Source: Alphaproteobacteria bacterium RIFCSPHIGHO2_01_FULL_41_14 (GTDB taxonomy: Bacteria; Pseudomonadota; Alphaproteobacteria; UBA7879; UBA5542). Taken from it: a DNA stretch of 64,000 bases. Below the pieces are notes generated by a model. The model did not search any database and was not told where the DNA came from. It saw only the letters and a list, made by a program, of their open reading frames with translations. The stretch's first letter is position 1. Every line of letters begins with the position of its first letter. A program made the translations under genes and the position numbers. Below are positions 25,798 through 34,050 of the stretch, piece by piece. The DNA lies in NCBI GenBank assembly GCA_001767855.1, contig MEMF01000002.1, positions 495,493 through 559,492 on the forward strand, written 5' to 3'.

Positions 25798-26739
25798 TTA
25801 GTAAGTTCCAAATCGGATGGTCGGGCTGGAAGAATCAGTGTTCTTTGGTCTAGAGACAGGATTGTGAGATTCAAGAGGGGGAGTACTTGTTTCAATCGTC
25901 CAAGCGGACTTATCATTGAGGAGTTTTCTCAGAAGGGTATTATTCATAGAGTGTCCTGAGCAATGACCTTCGAAGGATCCAATGAGGGGCATCCCGGCCA
26001 AATAAAGATCGCCTACCACATCTAAGGCTTTGTGTCGGGCACATTCATCGGGGAAACGCAGCCCTTCAGGATTTAAAACTTTGCCTTGATCAAAGACAAC
26101 GGCGTTTTCTAGGGAACTTCCTTTGGCAAGCCCCGCATCATACAACTTTTGAACATCCTCTAAGAATCCAAAGGTGCGTGCGGGGGCAAGCCCCTCTGAA
26201 AAATCTTGTAAAACATCTTGGGACTCATAAGTTTCAAAGGTATTTGTTCCTCGATTGCGGAAGGTATAATTCAAAGAAAATCCGGTGAGGCTTGGTCTGA
26301 TTTCAGCCCAAATGTCGTCCGTGCTCAGGGTGATGGTTTTCAAAACTCTTAAGTAATGACGAGGAGATTTTTGTTTGGCGGTTCCAGTGGTGTCAATCGT
26401 CTCGAAAAAGGGCTGTGCACTTCCATCTAGAATGGGGATCTCCGGGCCATTAATCTCAACGAGGAGATTGTCAATCTTCTTGGCCGCAAGGGCAGCCATG
26501 AGATGTTCAATGGTGGCAACAGATGCTCCATAATTATTGGAAACTTTTGTACAAAATTGTGTGTCTGTTACATAGCTCCAGAGGGCAGGAATAATGTTCT
26601 GAGTTTGAGGAAGATCTACCCTTTTAAAAACAATGCCATGGTTTTCTGGGGCGGGGAAAAGAGTGATGGTGGTTGTGTTTCCAGAGTGGGCGCCAATGCC
26701 GGTGAGTGAAATGGCATTTTTAATTGTTTGTTGATACAT
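25798..26739 (-). CDS. lpxC: UDP-3-O-acyl-N-acetylglucosamine deacetylase
   Basis: Zinc-dependent deacetylase, the committed step of lipid A synthesis. Landmarks are LTGIGAHSGNTTTITLFPA at the N-terminus, the zinc ligand His in VATIEHLMAAL, the ligands in FPDECARHKALDVVGDLYLAG, and the catalytic His in EGHCSGHSMNN. At 313 residues it is normal length. It lies apart from the lpxD-fabZ-lpxA-lpxI-lpxB block elsewhere in the window; that separation is usual since LpxC normally follows ftsZ. Here it sits 130 bp downstream of engB on the same strand, and ftsZ is not present. It converges on the coiled-coil gene. Confidence 0.95.
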   Translation of the reverse strand: MYQQTIKNAISLTGIGAHSGNTTTITLFPAPENHGIVFKRVDLPQTQNIIPALWSYVTDTQFCTKVSNNYGASVATIEHLMAALAAKKIDNLLVEINGPEIPILDGSAQPFFETIDTTGTAKQKSPRHYLRVLKTITLSTDDIWAEIRPSLTGFSLNYTFRNRGTNTFETYESQDVLQDFSEGLAPARTFGFLEDVQKLYDAGLAKGSSLENAVVFDQGKVLNPEGLRFPDECARHKALDVVGDLYLAGMPLIGSFEGHCSGHSMNNTLLRKLLNDKSAWTIETSTPPLESHNPVSRPKNTDSSSPTIRFGTY

Positions 26740-26869
26740 CTTGTTTTCCTAAAACATCCTACCTTTACTGTAAGCTGTTCTGCGCGCGACAGGAAATCAA
26801 CATATGTTTCATTTTGTTACTAATGGGTGTATCAATTGGCCATGCTACCACCCTTGTGCACAAAACTCC

Positions 26870-27541
26870 CTACCCTCTCCTCGGTTCAACCATAAAGAGG
26901 GCGGCAATCTCAGCGCGCAGTTCTGGGATGCCATGACCCTCAAGAGAAGAGGAGAGGATAATTTCGGGATAGAGAGCAATAAACTCTTTTGTTTGGGCTC
27001 TCAAAGACTGACGGATGGATTCCTTTTCAACTTTCGTGAGTTTGTCCGCCTTCGTTAAAATAATCTGGTAAGAGACAGCGGATTTGTCGAGGGCTAAGAA
27101 AAGGTCTTTGTCCGTGGGTTTCAACCCATGGCGACTATCAATGAGTACATACACCCGCTTTAATGTCGAGCGGCCTTGCAAAAAGTCAAAAATGAAAGCC
27201 CCCCATTCCAGACGCTTTTCTTTGGACACCTGGGCGTATCCATACCCGGGGAGGTCAACCAGATGCCCCTTATTGCCCAAATTAAAAAAGTTAATTTCTT
27301 GGGTGCGTCCGGGGGTATTGGAAACGCGGGCTAGTTTCTTTTGGTTGACGAGCGCATTAATCAGAGACGACTTGCCCACGTTCGATCGCCCTGCAAAGGC
27401 TACTTCACTGAGAGACTCTGCGGGCAGGTTTGCGACGCGCGTGGCAGCGCCCTGGAAATCACACGTTTGGGCAAAGAGCCACCTCCCGGTTTCAATCCAG
27501 GCCTCATCCTCTGCGGGGAAAAGGGGTGCTTGGGGGGTCAC
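26870..27541 (-). CDS. engB: Ribosome biogenesis GTPase EngB (YihA/YsxC)
   Basis: Small GTPase needed for 50S subunit assembly. G1 is AFAGRSNVGKSSLINALV, G3 is LVDLPGYGYA, G4 is LTKADKL and G5 is SSSLEGHGI. I start it at GTG 27541, which lies one base after the yidC stop codon and has AAGGGA about eight bases upstream; it yields 223 residues beginning V-TPQAPLFPAEDEAW. A longer frame from 27598 would lie inside yidC and is unlikely. It closes the cluster rpmH-rnpA-yidD-yidC-engB, a common alphaproteobacterial order. Confidence 0.93.
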   Translation of the reverse strand: MTPQAPLFPAEDEAWIETGRWLFAQTCDFQGAATRVANLPAESLSEVAFAGRSNVGKSSLINALVNQKKLARVSNTPGRTQEINFFNLGNKGHLVDLPGYGYAQVSKEKRLEWGAFIFDFLQGRSTLKRVYVLIDSRHGLKPTDKDLFLALDKSAVSYQIILTKADKLTKVEKESIRQSLRAQTKEFIALYPEIILSSSLEGHGIPELRAEIAALFMVEPRRG

Positions 27542-27542
27542 C

Positions 27543-29249
27543 CTATTTCTTTCCCTTCTTCTTATGGTCCATCTGCATGATGGCCCATTGCTGTGCAATG
27601 GCCAGGATGTTGGTTAAGGTCCAGTAAAACACCACACCTGCTGGAAATTGGGCCAGCATGTACGTAAAGATAAACGGCATGATCAAAAACATTTTTGATT
27701 GCATAGCATCCATGGGCTGGGGGCTGAGCTTTTGTTGCAAGAACATAGTCCCTCCCATGAGAAGAGGCAGGGCGCCAATCATCAAGAAAGAGGGGGGTGC
27801 CCAAGGAATCAGCCCAAACAAATTAAAGAAGCTGGTGGGGTCTGGGGCTGACATGTCTTTAATCCATCCAAAGAGAGGGGCATGACGCATCTCGATGCTG
27901 ATCAACAAGACTTTATAAATGGCAAATAGTACTGGGATTTGCAGGAACATGGGCAAGCATCCTGATACAGGATTTACCTTGTGTTGTTTATAGAGCGCCA
28001 TCATATCTCGGTTGAGCTTGACCTTGTCGTCCCCCGCTTGCTCTTTAATGCGCGTGAGTTGAGGCTGAAGATCCTTCATCTTTGCCATGGATTGATAGGA
28101 TTTATTGGCAAGAGGGAAAAGCAGGGCCCGAATCATCAACGTCAGAACAATGATGGAAAGGGCAAAGTTGCCCAAAACGTCGTACAATTTCTGTAATACA
28201 AAGAACAACGGCTTGGTGATGAAGTAGAACCATCCAAAGTCTATGGCGAGGTCAAAATGCGGGATGTTCAGCGTTTTTTCATATCCGTCCAGAATATCCA
28301 CCGACTTCGCGCCGGCATAGAAATGGAACGTGTTTTGAACTGTCATCCCTGGCTGTACTAGGGTGGCCGGGCTCGTGAAATCAGCTTGATAGCGATTTTG
28401 TCCCTCTGTCCCAACAGAGCGGAACTTTGCCGTCACATTCTGAGATTGGAAGGGCACGAGCGCCGTGAGCCAATATTTGTCGGTAAATCCAAACCAGCCG
28501 CCTGTGCTGCCGTAGGTAAAGGCTTTCTCGTTTTGGATATCCTTAAACTTTTCTTCTTTGAGTTTGCCTTCTAAATATCCCACCGCGCCTTCGTGCAGGG
28601 CATAAGAGTTGCTATTCTCTTCCGGATTTGTACGCGAGATGAGTCCAAAAGAATGGGCTTGGAAATTATGGGTTGATCCATTTTGAATGCTGTCTGTCAC
28701 GGTGATCATATACTGATCGTCGATGGTAACGAGGCGTCGGAATTCAACACCTTGAGGATTTTTCCAGGACAAAGTCACAGGGTTTCCAGGAGATAGGGTA
28801 GATTTGTCGGCGGTCCATACGGTTGTGGCTGTGGGCATTCCAATTGTTTTATCAGGACTCACCCACCCAGATTCCATATAATAGGCATGGGCTGTACCAG
28901 CCGGAGACAAAAGACGCACTGAACCACTGTCAGGGTTGGTTGTTTCTTTATATTGGGTCAAAAGCAAATCATCTAAGCGCGCGCCCGTTAAGGACAAAGA
29001 CCCACTCAACGTATTGGTTTTAATCGCAATTTGTGTGCCTTTTTTGGCCTCTTCATAGGAAAGAGGAACGGAGGACAGCGGTAGGGGGAGATCTTGAGCC
29101 ACTGTCTGTTGCGGAGCCGCCTCCGCCGTTTGAGCTGGTTGCTGCTGGGTCACGGGGTGCTGATGACGTTCATAAAAATAATAGTATCCAGCAAAGATGG
29201 CGAGAGATGCCATCATGGCAAGCATTAAATTTCTTTTTTCTGAGTCCAT
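27543..29249 (-). CDS. yidC: Membrane protein insertase YidC
   Basis: Inserts and folds inner-membrane proteins alone or with SecYEG. The true start is ATG 29249 (MDSEKRNLMLAMMASLA), preceded by AAGGACC inside the end of yidD. TM1 is at about residues 8-25, a large periplasmic beta domain spans about 60-330, and the conserved five-helix core follows, with the hydrophilic-groove region KPLFFVLQKLYDVLGNFA, the C1 coiled-coil loop KMKDLQPQLTRIKEQ and MPFIFTYMLAQFPAGVV. The tail is basic (DHKKKGKK), as expected for ribosome contact. The product of 568 residues is the Gram-negative form. It overlaps yidD by 25 bp. Confidence 0.95.
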   Translation of the reverse strand: MDSEKRNLMLAMMASLAIFAGYYYFYERHQHPVTQQQPAQTAEAAPQQTVAQDLPLPLSSVPLSYEEAKKGTQIAIKTNTLSGSLSLTGARLDDLLLTQYKETTNPDSGSVRLLSPAGTAHAYYMESGWVSPDKTIGMPTATTVWTADKSTLSPGNPVTLSWKNPQGVEFRRLVTIDDQYMITVTDSIQNGSTHNFQAHSFGLISRTNPEENSNSYALHEGAVGYLEGKLKEEKFKDIQNEKAFTYGSTGGWFGFTDKYWLTALVPFQSQNVTAKFRSVGTEGQNRYQADFTSPATLVQPGMTVQNTFHFYAGAKSVDILDGYEKTLNIPHFDLAIDFGWFYFITKPLFFVLQKLYDVLGNFALSIIVLTLMIRALLFPLANKSYQSMAKMKDLQPQLTRIKEQAGDDKVKLNRDMMALYKQHKVNPVSGCLPMFLQIPVLFAIYKVLLISIEMRHAPLFGWIKDMSAPDPTSFFNLFGLIPWAPPSFLMIGALPLLMGGTMFLQQKLSPQPMDAMQSKMFLIMPFIFTYMLAQFPAGVVFYWTLTNILAIAQQWAIMQMDHKKKGKK

Positions 29250-29539
29250 GGGAGGTCCTTTCTGATGCAGTGAGGGGGTACGGGATCGTACAAAGGGGTG
29301 GCGGCGTTTTTCCAAGGATGACAGCGCAAAATGCGCTTTGTTCCCAGGAAAGTTCCCCTGAATACTCCGTGAGTTCTGAGGGCGTCTTTCATATAAAGAG
29401 AGCAAGAAGGGGCATAGCAACACCCTTCGTTCACCAAGATAAACTTAAGAAGATACCGATAGATGTCTATCAAAAGGAGCAGGACAAACAAAATCACCTT
29501 TTGGAGAGAGAAGAGAATTTTTCTAGCGGTCTTTGTCAT
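29225..29539 (-). CDS. yidD: Membrane protein insertion efficiency factor YidD
   Basis: Small amphipathic membrane-associated protein that assists YidC-mediated insertion. It has an N-terminal hydrophobic helix (about residues 8-30), then the family signature CCYAPSCSLYMKDALRTHG with the conserved cysteines, GTKRILRCHPW, and DPVP near the C-terminus. At 104 residues it is standard length. Its start lies inside the 3' end of rnpA (17 bp overlap) and its end overlaps the yidC start, so translation of rnpA, yidD and yidC is coupled. Confidence 0.93.
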   Translation of the reverse strand: MTKTARKILFSLQKVILFVLLLLIDIYRYLLKFILVNEGCCYAPSCSLYMKDALRTHGVFRGTFLGTKRILRCHPWKNAATPLYDPVPPHCIRKDLPWTQKKEI

Positions 29540-29867
29540 CTTTTAACAATTTTTTTTCAAACAGCGTCTTATATTCTTTAAAAGCCCACTCTAGCATTTT
29601 GGCGAGATCTTGAAAGGGCTCTTCGATACAACCAGCCCTAGAGATAATCACATAATCTAAGGGCGGCAGGTGGGGATCTTTTTTTATATAGCCTTGAATG
29701 AGGGCACGGAAACGGCGTTTAATCCGATTTCGGCACACAGCATTGCCATTTTTCTTTGTCACAATAAATCCAAATCGGGGAACAGCTACATCTTCTGTGA
29801 GAGGAGGGCATGCTTGTATAATAAAAGATTTTGTAACGAGTTTCTTTCCTTGTTGCTTAACACGCAA
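29523..29867 (-). CDS. rnpA: Ribonuclease P protein component
   Basis: Protein subunit that helps RNase P RNA mature tRNA 5' ends. The RNR motif region appears as GNAVCRNRIKRRFRALI with FGFIVTKK before it. TTG 29867 gives 114 residues. Homology continues upstream in the same frame as SLKKQHEF, the conserved first-helix block, but between that block and the next in-frame stop (TAA just before GGT at 29907) there is no ATG, GTG or TTG. ATT at 29900, seven bases after an AAGG, is the likeliest real start and would give 125 residues. The gene begins just after rpmH as usual. Confidence 0.9.
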   Translation of the reverse strand: MRVKQQGKKLVTKSFIIQACPPLTEDVAVPRFGFIVTKKNGNAVCRNRIKRRFRALIQGYIKKDPHLPPLDYVIISRAGCIEEPFQDLAKMLEWAFKEYKTLFEKKLLKDDKDR

Positions 29868-29915
29868 AAACTCATGTTGTTTCTTAAGACTAATGATAAT
29901 CTTAATACCTTATTC

Positions 29916-30053
29916 TTAAGCGGAAAGCTTCGCGCGACCTTTAGCTCGTCTATTGCTCAGAACCTTGCGCCCACCGACGGTTGACATGCGAGAACGAAAC
30001 CCATGGCGGCGCTTGCGTACCAGCTTACTTGGTCTGTATGTTGTGATCTTCAT
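29916..30053 (-). CDS. rpmH: 50S ribosomal protein L34
   Basis: Forty-five residues, translated by me from the minus strand. It begins [20 protein letters not shown] and ends [11 protein letters not shown]; the L34 core RPSK...HGFRSRM and [13 protein letters not shown] is diagnostic. It is the first gene of the rpmH-rnpA-yidD-yidC-engB cluster and has a strong upstream promoter. Its stop is 16 bp before the likely ATT start of rnpA. Confidence 0.96.
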   Translation of the reverse strand: MKITTYRPSKLVRKRRHGFRSRMSTVGGRKVLSNRRAKGRAKLSA

Positions 30054-30093
30054 TTTCTATTCGTCTCCGTCAACTAAAAATATATAAGCTCGA

Positions 30094-30122
30094 TATATAG
30101 CCGTAGACAACGGAAAAGTCAA
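30094..30122 (-). promoter_or_regulatory. Sigma-70 promoter of the rpmH operon
   Basis: On the minus strand TTGACT (30122-30117) and TATATA (30099-30094) are exactly 17 bp apart, about 40 bp before the rpmH ATG. This is one of the best promoter matches in the window and suits a highly expressed ribosomal protein gene. Confidence 0.75.
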
Positions 30123-30189
30123 TTCCCTATTCGTGTATCCAAGATTTGAATCCCTCACCCAGTCTCACATGTGTTTGGACTTTGACAGT

Positions 30190-31113
30190 TTAGTTAATCA
30201 TTAACGCTGTGTTTTCATCCTTTATATCATCGACAGGAATCCCCGCGTTTGCGGCCTCAGTGCGAAGGGCGGGTAATAAGTTCCCAATGCCTTTATGAGT
30301 GACTTTATTTGCAATAAATAGGCGTCGTTCAGAGAGCATGTTCTGTAATTTATCAGGATGAATAATAACATTGTTGTAGGAGTTGTTTTGATCAATAAAT
30401 GGTTGTAAAAAGGTACCGATTCCTCCCACCCCTCTCTTTCTCCAAAGCAATTTAAAAGTACCTTTTATGTCCCTTTTTGCTAAGTCTTGATCTGCCTGTG
30501 CAGCCTCAGGGTAGTTGCGGGCATGCTCTTTCTCTTGTTGGATATTTTGTCCTACCTTCCGATAGCCTTCGATAATGGTATCATCCTCCCTCTTCAGGTA
30601 GTTCAAAATATCTTGAAAATCCTCTTGAAAACCCACTCTAGATCTCAGGCCAGTTTGGCCACTCTTCTTTAGGAGATGATCTCTCAATATTTTTTGTACG
30701 GCTTCTTCAATTGGAATAGGAGAGTGACGCCGATGATAGGCAGTAATATTTTCCGCCAGGCTTTGTCGAGGATCATAAGGGCGTGTCTGCCACACAGCCT
30801 TATATAAGCTTATGCGATCATTCGCACTGAATCGAGACAAGAGAGCAGGCTGAGGACATTCATTCCGACATGTGTCCTTGATTATAGGATCTGCTGCTTG
30901 TAAACAGACGGCATGACAAAATTGATAGAGACAATTACCATTAGCCTTCACACACCCAAGCTTTTTTTCGGCTTCAAACCCTTCAATAGTCCGGCATCTT
31001 TTACTGCTGTGCATCCCACAGGGAAAGTGCGATCGAGACTGTGTTGTGCCTTCTGACTCTAAAGCTAAAAAAGAGATTATAACACCAAAAATGAAGAGAA
31101 AAATTGTGCGCAT
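30190..31113 (-). CDS. Exported cysteine-rich protein of unknown function
   Basis: Unrecognised, 307 residues. A Sec signal peptide (about residues 1-22) is followed by a compact region (about 32-87) with eight or more cysteines (CGMHSSKRC, LGCVKANGNC, FCHAVC, CRNECP), suggesting a disulfide-knitted exported domain. The remainder is helical and highly charged, with IPIEEAVQKILRDHL and an RKRGVGGIGTFLQPFIDQN element before a mixed C-terminal part. No catalytic motif stands out. It is transcribed alone between the rpmH promoter region and cvpA. A DsbA-like oxidoreductase elsewhere in the window (40.5 kb) could supply its disulfides, which is inference. Host interaction is possible but unproven. 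Confidence 0.7.
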   Translation of the reverse strand: MRTIFLFIFGVIISFLALESEGTTQSRSHFPCGMHSSKRCRTIEGFEAEKKLGCVKANGNCLYQFCHAVCLQAADPIIKDTCRNECPQPALLSRFSANDRISLYKAVWQTRPYDPRQSLAENITAYHRRHSPIPIEEAVQKILRDHLLKKSGQTGLRSRVGFQEDFQDILNYLKREDDTIIEGYRKVGQNIQQEKEHARNYPEAAQADQDLAKRDIKGTFKLLWRKRGVGGIGTFLQPFIDQNNSYNNVIIHPDKLQNMLSERRLFIANKVTHKGIGNLLPALRTEAANAGIPVDDIKDENTALMIN

Positions 31114-31185
31114 AGAACCCCCACCTTTTTAAGTCTAAGGGTTCTAAAAACAGCTGTCAATACTTGGAGTTCATACAATAACACC

Positions 31186-31815
31186 CTATTCGTATTTTTG
31201 GGTTATGGCATTGACACTGGCCCGATCAGAGGATTTGTACCCTTTGGTTCTTTTCTTGATTTCCGGGGGGATGGAGAGTTGCTGAACGATTACCTGGGTA
31301 TTATCGTTTTTTTTTTCAAACAATCCAGACGAAAAAGAATCGGGTAATAATTTTTCCAAATACGTGCTGGTGAGGCAGGTCAATTGCCATACTTTAGAAT
31401 CGTTAAAGGCGTTCTTTTTGTGGAGCGTATGAAGATAGGCCCGATCAACGAGGCAAATCAGGGCCAGCAAAAATAATCCCGTAATAATCCCGAGCACAAC
31501 GCCCAAGCTTCTGTCCAAAGCCCCAAGAGGGCTTCCTCTCACGCTGGAGGAGATAAAGCTGGTGCCTAAGCGAAAGGTGATGAGGAGGACCAGAAAAATG
31601 GCTGAGGCCGTGACAATGCTGGCCAGCGTCTCATTGGTTACATGCTGCTGCGTAAAGGGCTTGAGCCAAGGGTAGAGATGCAGGGTGCAAATACCAGCTC
31701 CCACCCAGCTGAGGATGGAGAAAAACTTCTCAGTAAATCCTGCAATGAACCCAAAGACGGCAAAGAAAAGAAGGATGGCCAGTAAAACAATGTCGACCCA
31801 ATTAATAAACTCCAT
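31186..31815 (-). CDS. cvpA: CvpA family inner-membrane protein
   Basis: CvpA proteins are four-helix inner-membrane proteins first linked to colicin V production and later to envelope stress tolerance. The product begins MEFINWVDIVLLAILLFFAVFG and continues with three more hydrophobic helices to about residue 125, including GSPLGALDRSLGVVLGIITG, a family block. A cytoplasmic tail of about 80 residues follows. At 209 residues it is normal. It overlaps the radA 3' end by 14 bp and closes the alr-mlaE-mlaF-radA-cvpA run. Confidence 0.85.
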   Translation of the reverse strand: MEFINWVDIVLLAILLFFAVFGFIAGFTEKFFSILSWVGAGICTLHLYPWLKPFTQQHVTNETLASIVTASAIFLVLLITFRLGTSFISSSVRGSPLGALDRSLGVVLGIITGLFLLALICLVDRAYLHTLHKKNAFNDSKVWQLTCLTSTYLEKLLPDSFSSGLFEKKNDNTQVIVQQLSIPPEIKKRTKGYKSSDRASVNAITQKYE

Positions 31816-33208
31816 GATGCTCCTTCTCCTTGGGGGAGGGCTGTTGATACGAGACCAGGGCGAAAATTTCTCCCAATGTCTTTAATTCCTTTAAAGCAAA
31901 TTTTTTGGAAGAAGACAAATCTTCTTTTTTGTTTTGTTTGGGCATGATCGCCCCTTTGAATCCTAATTTCTCTGCCTCTTTCAGTCGGGAGGCTATTTGG
32001 CCCACAGGGCGAATCTCGCCAGACAATCCAATCTCGCCAAAAACCACGTAGTCTTCAAGGATGGGTTCGCCGCTGAGGGAGGATAAAAGGCTGGCGGCAA
32101 CGGCCAAATCAGCGGCAGGTTCTAGGATGCGCAACCCTCCGGCCACATTAAGATACACATCTTTGCCGGCAAAGGACACGCCACACCGGGCTTCAAGCAC
32201 CGCCATCACCATGGCCAAGCGCCCACTATCCCACCCAATGACGGTGCGACGGGGGGTCCCCAAAGAAGAGGGTGCCACAAGACTTTGAATTTCGACGAGC
32301 AAAGGGCGGGTTCCTTCAATGCCGGCGAAAATGCACGAGCCATTAATACCCTCACGATCATGGGAAATAAAGGCAGCTGAAGGGTTTTCAATTTGTTGAA
32401 GACCCAGATTGGTCATTTCAAACACGCCAATCTCATCAGTGGGGCCAAAGCGATTCTTAACAGAACGCATAATTCGGAACTGGTGACCACGGTCGCCTTC
32501 GAAATACAACACGGTATCCACCATGTGTTCTAAAACTCGAGGCCCGGCAATGTTTCCTTCTTTGGTGACGTGTCCCACCAGAACCAAAATGATATTTGAT
32601 TTTTTTGCCACTCGAATCAGCTCTTGGGCACAAGTGCGTACTTGGGCCACCGTCCCGGGGGCGGATTCTAGGGTATCTAAATACATGGTTTGGATAGAGT
32701 CAATAATGGCCACACGGGGAGGATCTTTAGTTTCCAACGCTGCAATGATGCGCCGCAAGTCTGTATCGGAGGCGAGGTGCATAGGGGATTCGTCCACCTT
32801 GAGGCGCTCGGCTCGTAAGCGGATTTGATCAAGGCCTTCCTCCCCAGAAATATATGCACATTGGTGATTTTGCGAGAGCATGGCCACTACTTGCAGCAAG
32901 AGCGTTGATTTGCCAATGCCAGGATCGCCGCCCACCAACAAGACAGACCCGGGCACCAAACCACCCCCGCAGACTCGGTCAAACTCCTCAATCCCTGTAA
33001 TATACCGGGGGGGAGGGGAAGTCTCCCCTTTTAACTTATGAAATTCAAGGGGGCGCGTGGACAGATCTCGCTTAAGTCCCTTGGGGACAGAAGAGATTGC
33101 TTCCTCATGAAGAGAATTCCATCCTCCGCAATCGGGGCACCTTCCCACCCATTTTGGATGCTGGGTGCCACAGGCATTACAAACGTAAAGGGTGGATATC
33201 TTACTCAC
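31802..33208 (-). CDS. radA: DNA repair protein RadA (Sms)
   Basis: RecA-like ATPase and branch-migration helicase in recombinational repair. The N-terminal C4 zinc finger is CNACGTQHPKWVGRCPDCGG. Walker A is GGDPGIGKSTLLLQ, followed by the RadA-specific KNRFG motif in SVKNRFGPTDEIG and a C-terminal Lon-protease-like domain with VYLNVAGGLRILEPAADLA. All domains are intact over 468 residues. It overlaps mlaF by 4 bp and cvpA by 14 bp. Confidence 0.95.
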   Translation of the reverse strand: MSKISTLYVCNACGTQHPKWVGRCPDCGGWNSLHEEAISSVPKGLKRDLSTRPLEFHKLKGETSPPPRYITGIEEFDRVCGGGLVPGSVLLVGGDPGIGKSTLLLQVVAMLSQNHQCAYISGEEGLDQIRLRAERLKVDESPMHLASDTDLRRIIAALETKDPPRVAIIDSIQTMYLDTLESAPGTVAQVRTCAQELIRVAKKSNIILVLVGHVTKEGNIAGPRVLEHMVDTVLYFEGDRGHQFRIMRSVKNRFGPTDEIGVFEMTNLGLQQIENPSAAFISHDREGINGSCIFAGIEGTRPLLVEIQSLVAPSSLGTPRRTVIGWDSGRLAMVMAVLEARCGVSFAGKDVYLNVAGGLRILEPAADLAVAASLLSSLSGEPILEDYVVFGEIGLSGEIRPVGQIASRLKEAEKLGFKGAIMPKQNKKEDLSSSKKFALKELKTLGEIFALVSYQQPSPKEKEHHGVY

Positions 33209-34050
33209 GACGAGACGCGCTTCTTAGCTGTAGCAGAGATAAGGTGGGTGGGGGTTTTTTTAGGGGCAGGTTTAGGCCTCTTGTGTACATGACCCGTAAT
33301 AAATTCGTGGACCACCCTGTTTTTGGTTTTATCCAGTTCGCTGGCTTTGCCTACCCAGACCAATTGTCCATCTTTTAACATGGCTATTTTATCAGCCACA
33401 TAACGAGCGGTCGTAACATCATGCGTAATGGTGATGCTGGAAGCCCCCAGGCTTTGGACTGATTCCACAATGAGGCGATCGATCACGCCACACATGATGG
33501 GATCAAGGCCGGTTGTGGGCTCGTCAAAGAAAATAATTTGGGGATCGGATGCAATGGCGCGCGCGAGTCCCACTCGCTTTTGCATGCCGCCCGAAAGTTC
33601 GGCTGGAGAAAGCTCCATCACCCGGTTATCCACTAGGCCCACAGCTTTGAGTTTTTTCTTCACCAGCGTTTTGACTTTTTCGAGGGGTAATTTCTGATTG
33701 TAAATCAGCTCAAACCCAACATTCCGCCAGACGCTCAGACTGTCAAACAAGGCAGACCCTTGAAACAGCATACCAAATTGGTGACGCACTTGGTCTCTTT
33801 CTTTAGAGCTCATGGTCAACACATCTTTACCGTCAATAAGGACTTTGCCTTTATCTGGCGTTATGAGTCCGATAATGCATTTCAGAAGAACAGATTTGCC
33901 ACTGCCCGAGCCCCCCATGACCACCAGAGACTCTCCCGCCATTATCTCAAAGTTGATGCCGCGGAGAACATAGTTGCTGCCGAAGCTTTTGTGCAAATCT
34001 ACGATTTGAATTTTAGGTGTTTTAGGGGAAGGGGCTGGGGCAGGGTTCAT
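33205..34050 (-). CDS. mlaF: Phospholipid ABC transporter ATPase MlaF
   Basis: ATPase of the Mla system that moves phospholipids between inner and outer membranes to maintain lipid asymmetry. Walker A GGSGSGKSVLLK, signature LSGGMQKRVGLARA and Walker B IIFFDEPTTGLDPI are clear; LSGGMQKR is characteristic of the MlaF/Ttg2A clade. An extra basic Pro/Lys-rich tail of about 25 residues (KRPKPAPKKTP) extends the C-terminus. It overlaps mlaE and radA by 4 bp each. MlaD, MlaB and MlaC are not in the window. Confidence 0.9.
   Translation of the reverse strand: MNPAPAPSPKTPKIQIVDLHKSFGSNYVLRGINFEIMAGESLVVMGGSGSGKSVLLKCIIGLITPDKGKVLIDGKDVLTMSSKERDQVRHQFGMLFQGSALFDSLSVWRNVGFELIYNQKLPLEKVKTLVKKKLKAVGLVDNRVMELSPAELSGGMQKRVGLARAIASDPQIIFFDEPTTGLDPIMCGVIDRLIVESVQSLGASSITITHDVTTARYVADKIAMLKDGQLVWVGKASELDKTKNRVVHEFITGHVHKRPKPAPKKTPTHLISATAKKRVSS

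Noticed and set aside
26724..27058. Two overlapping plus-strand open frames between lpxC and engB
   Set aside because: They run antisense to the starts and ends of lpxC and engB, lack ribosome-binding sites and show no domain-like sequence.
29033..29581. A 182-residue plus-strand frame antisense to yidC/yidD
   Set aside because: It mirrors the coding strand of two certain genes and has composition expected of antisense reading.
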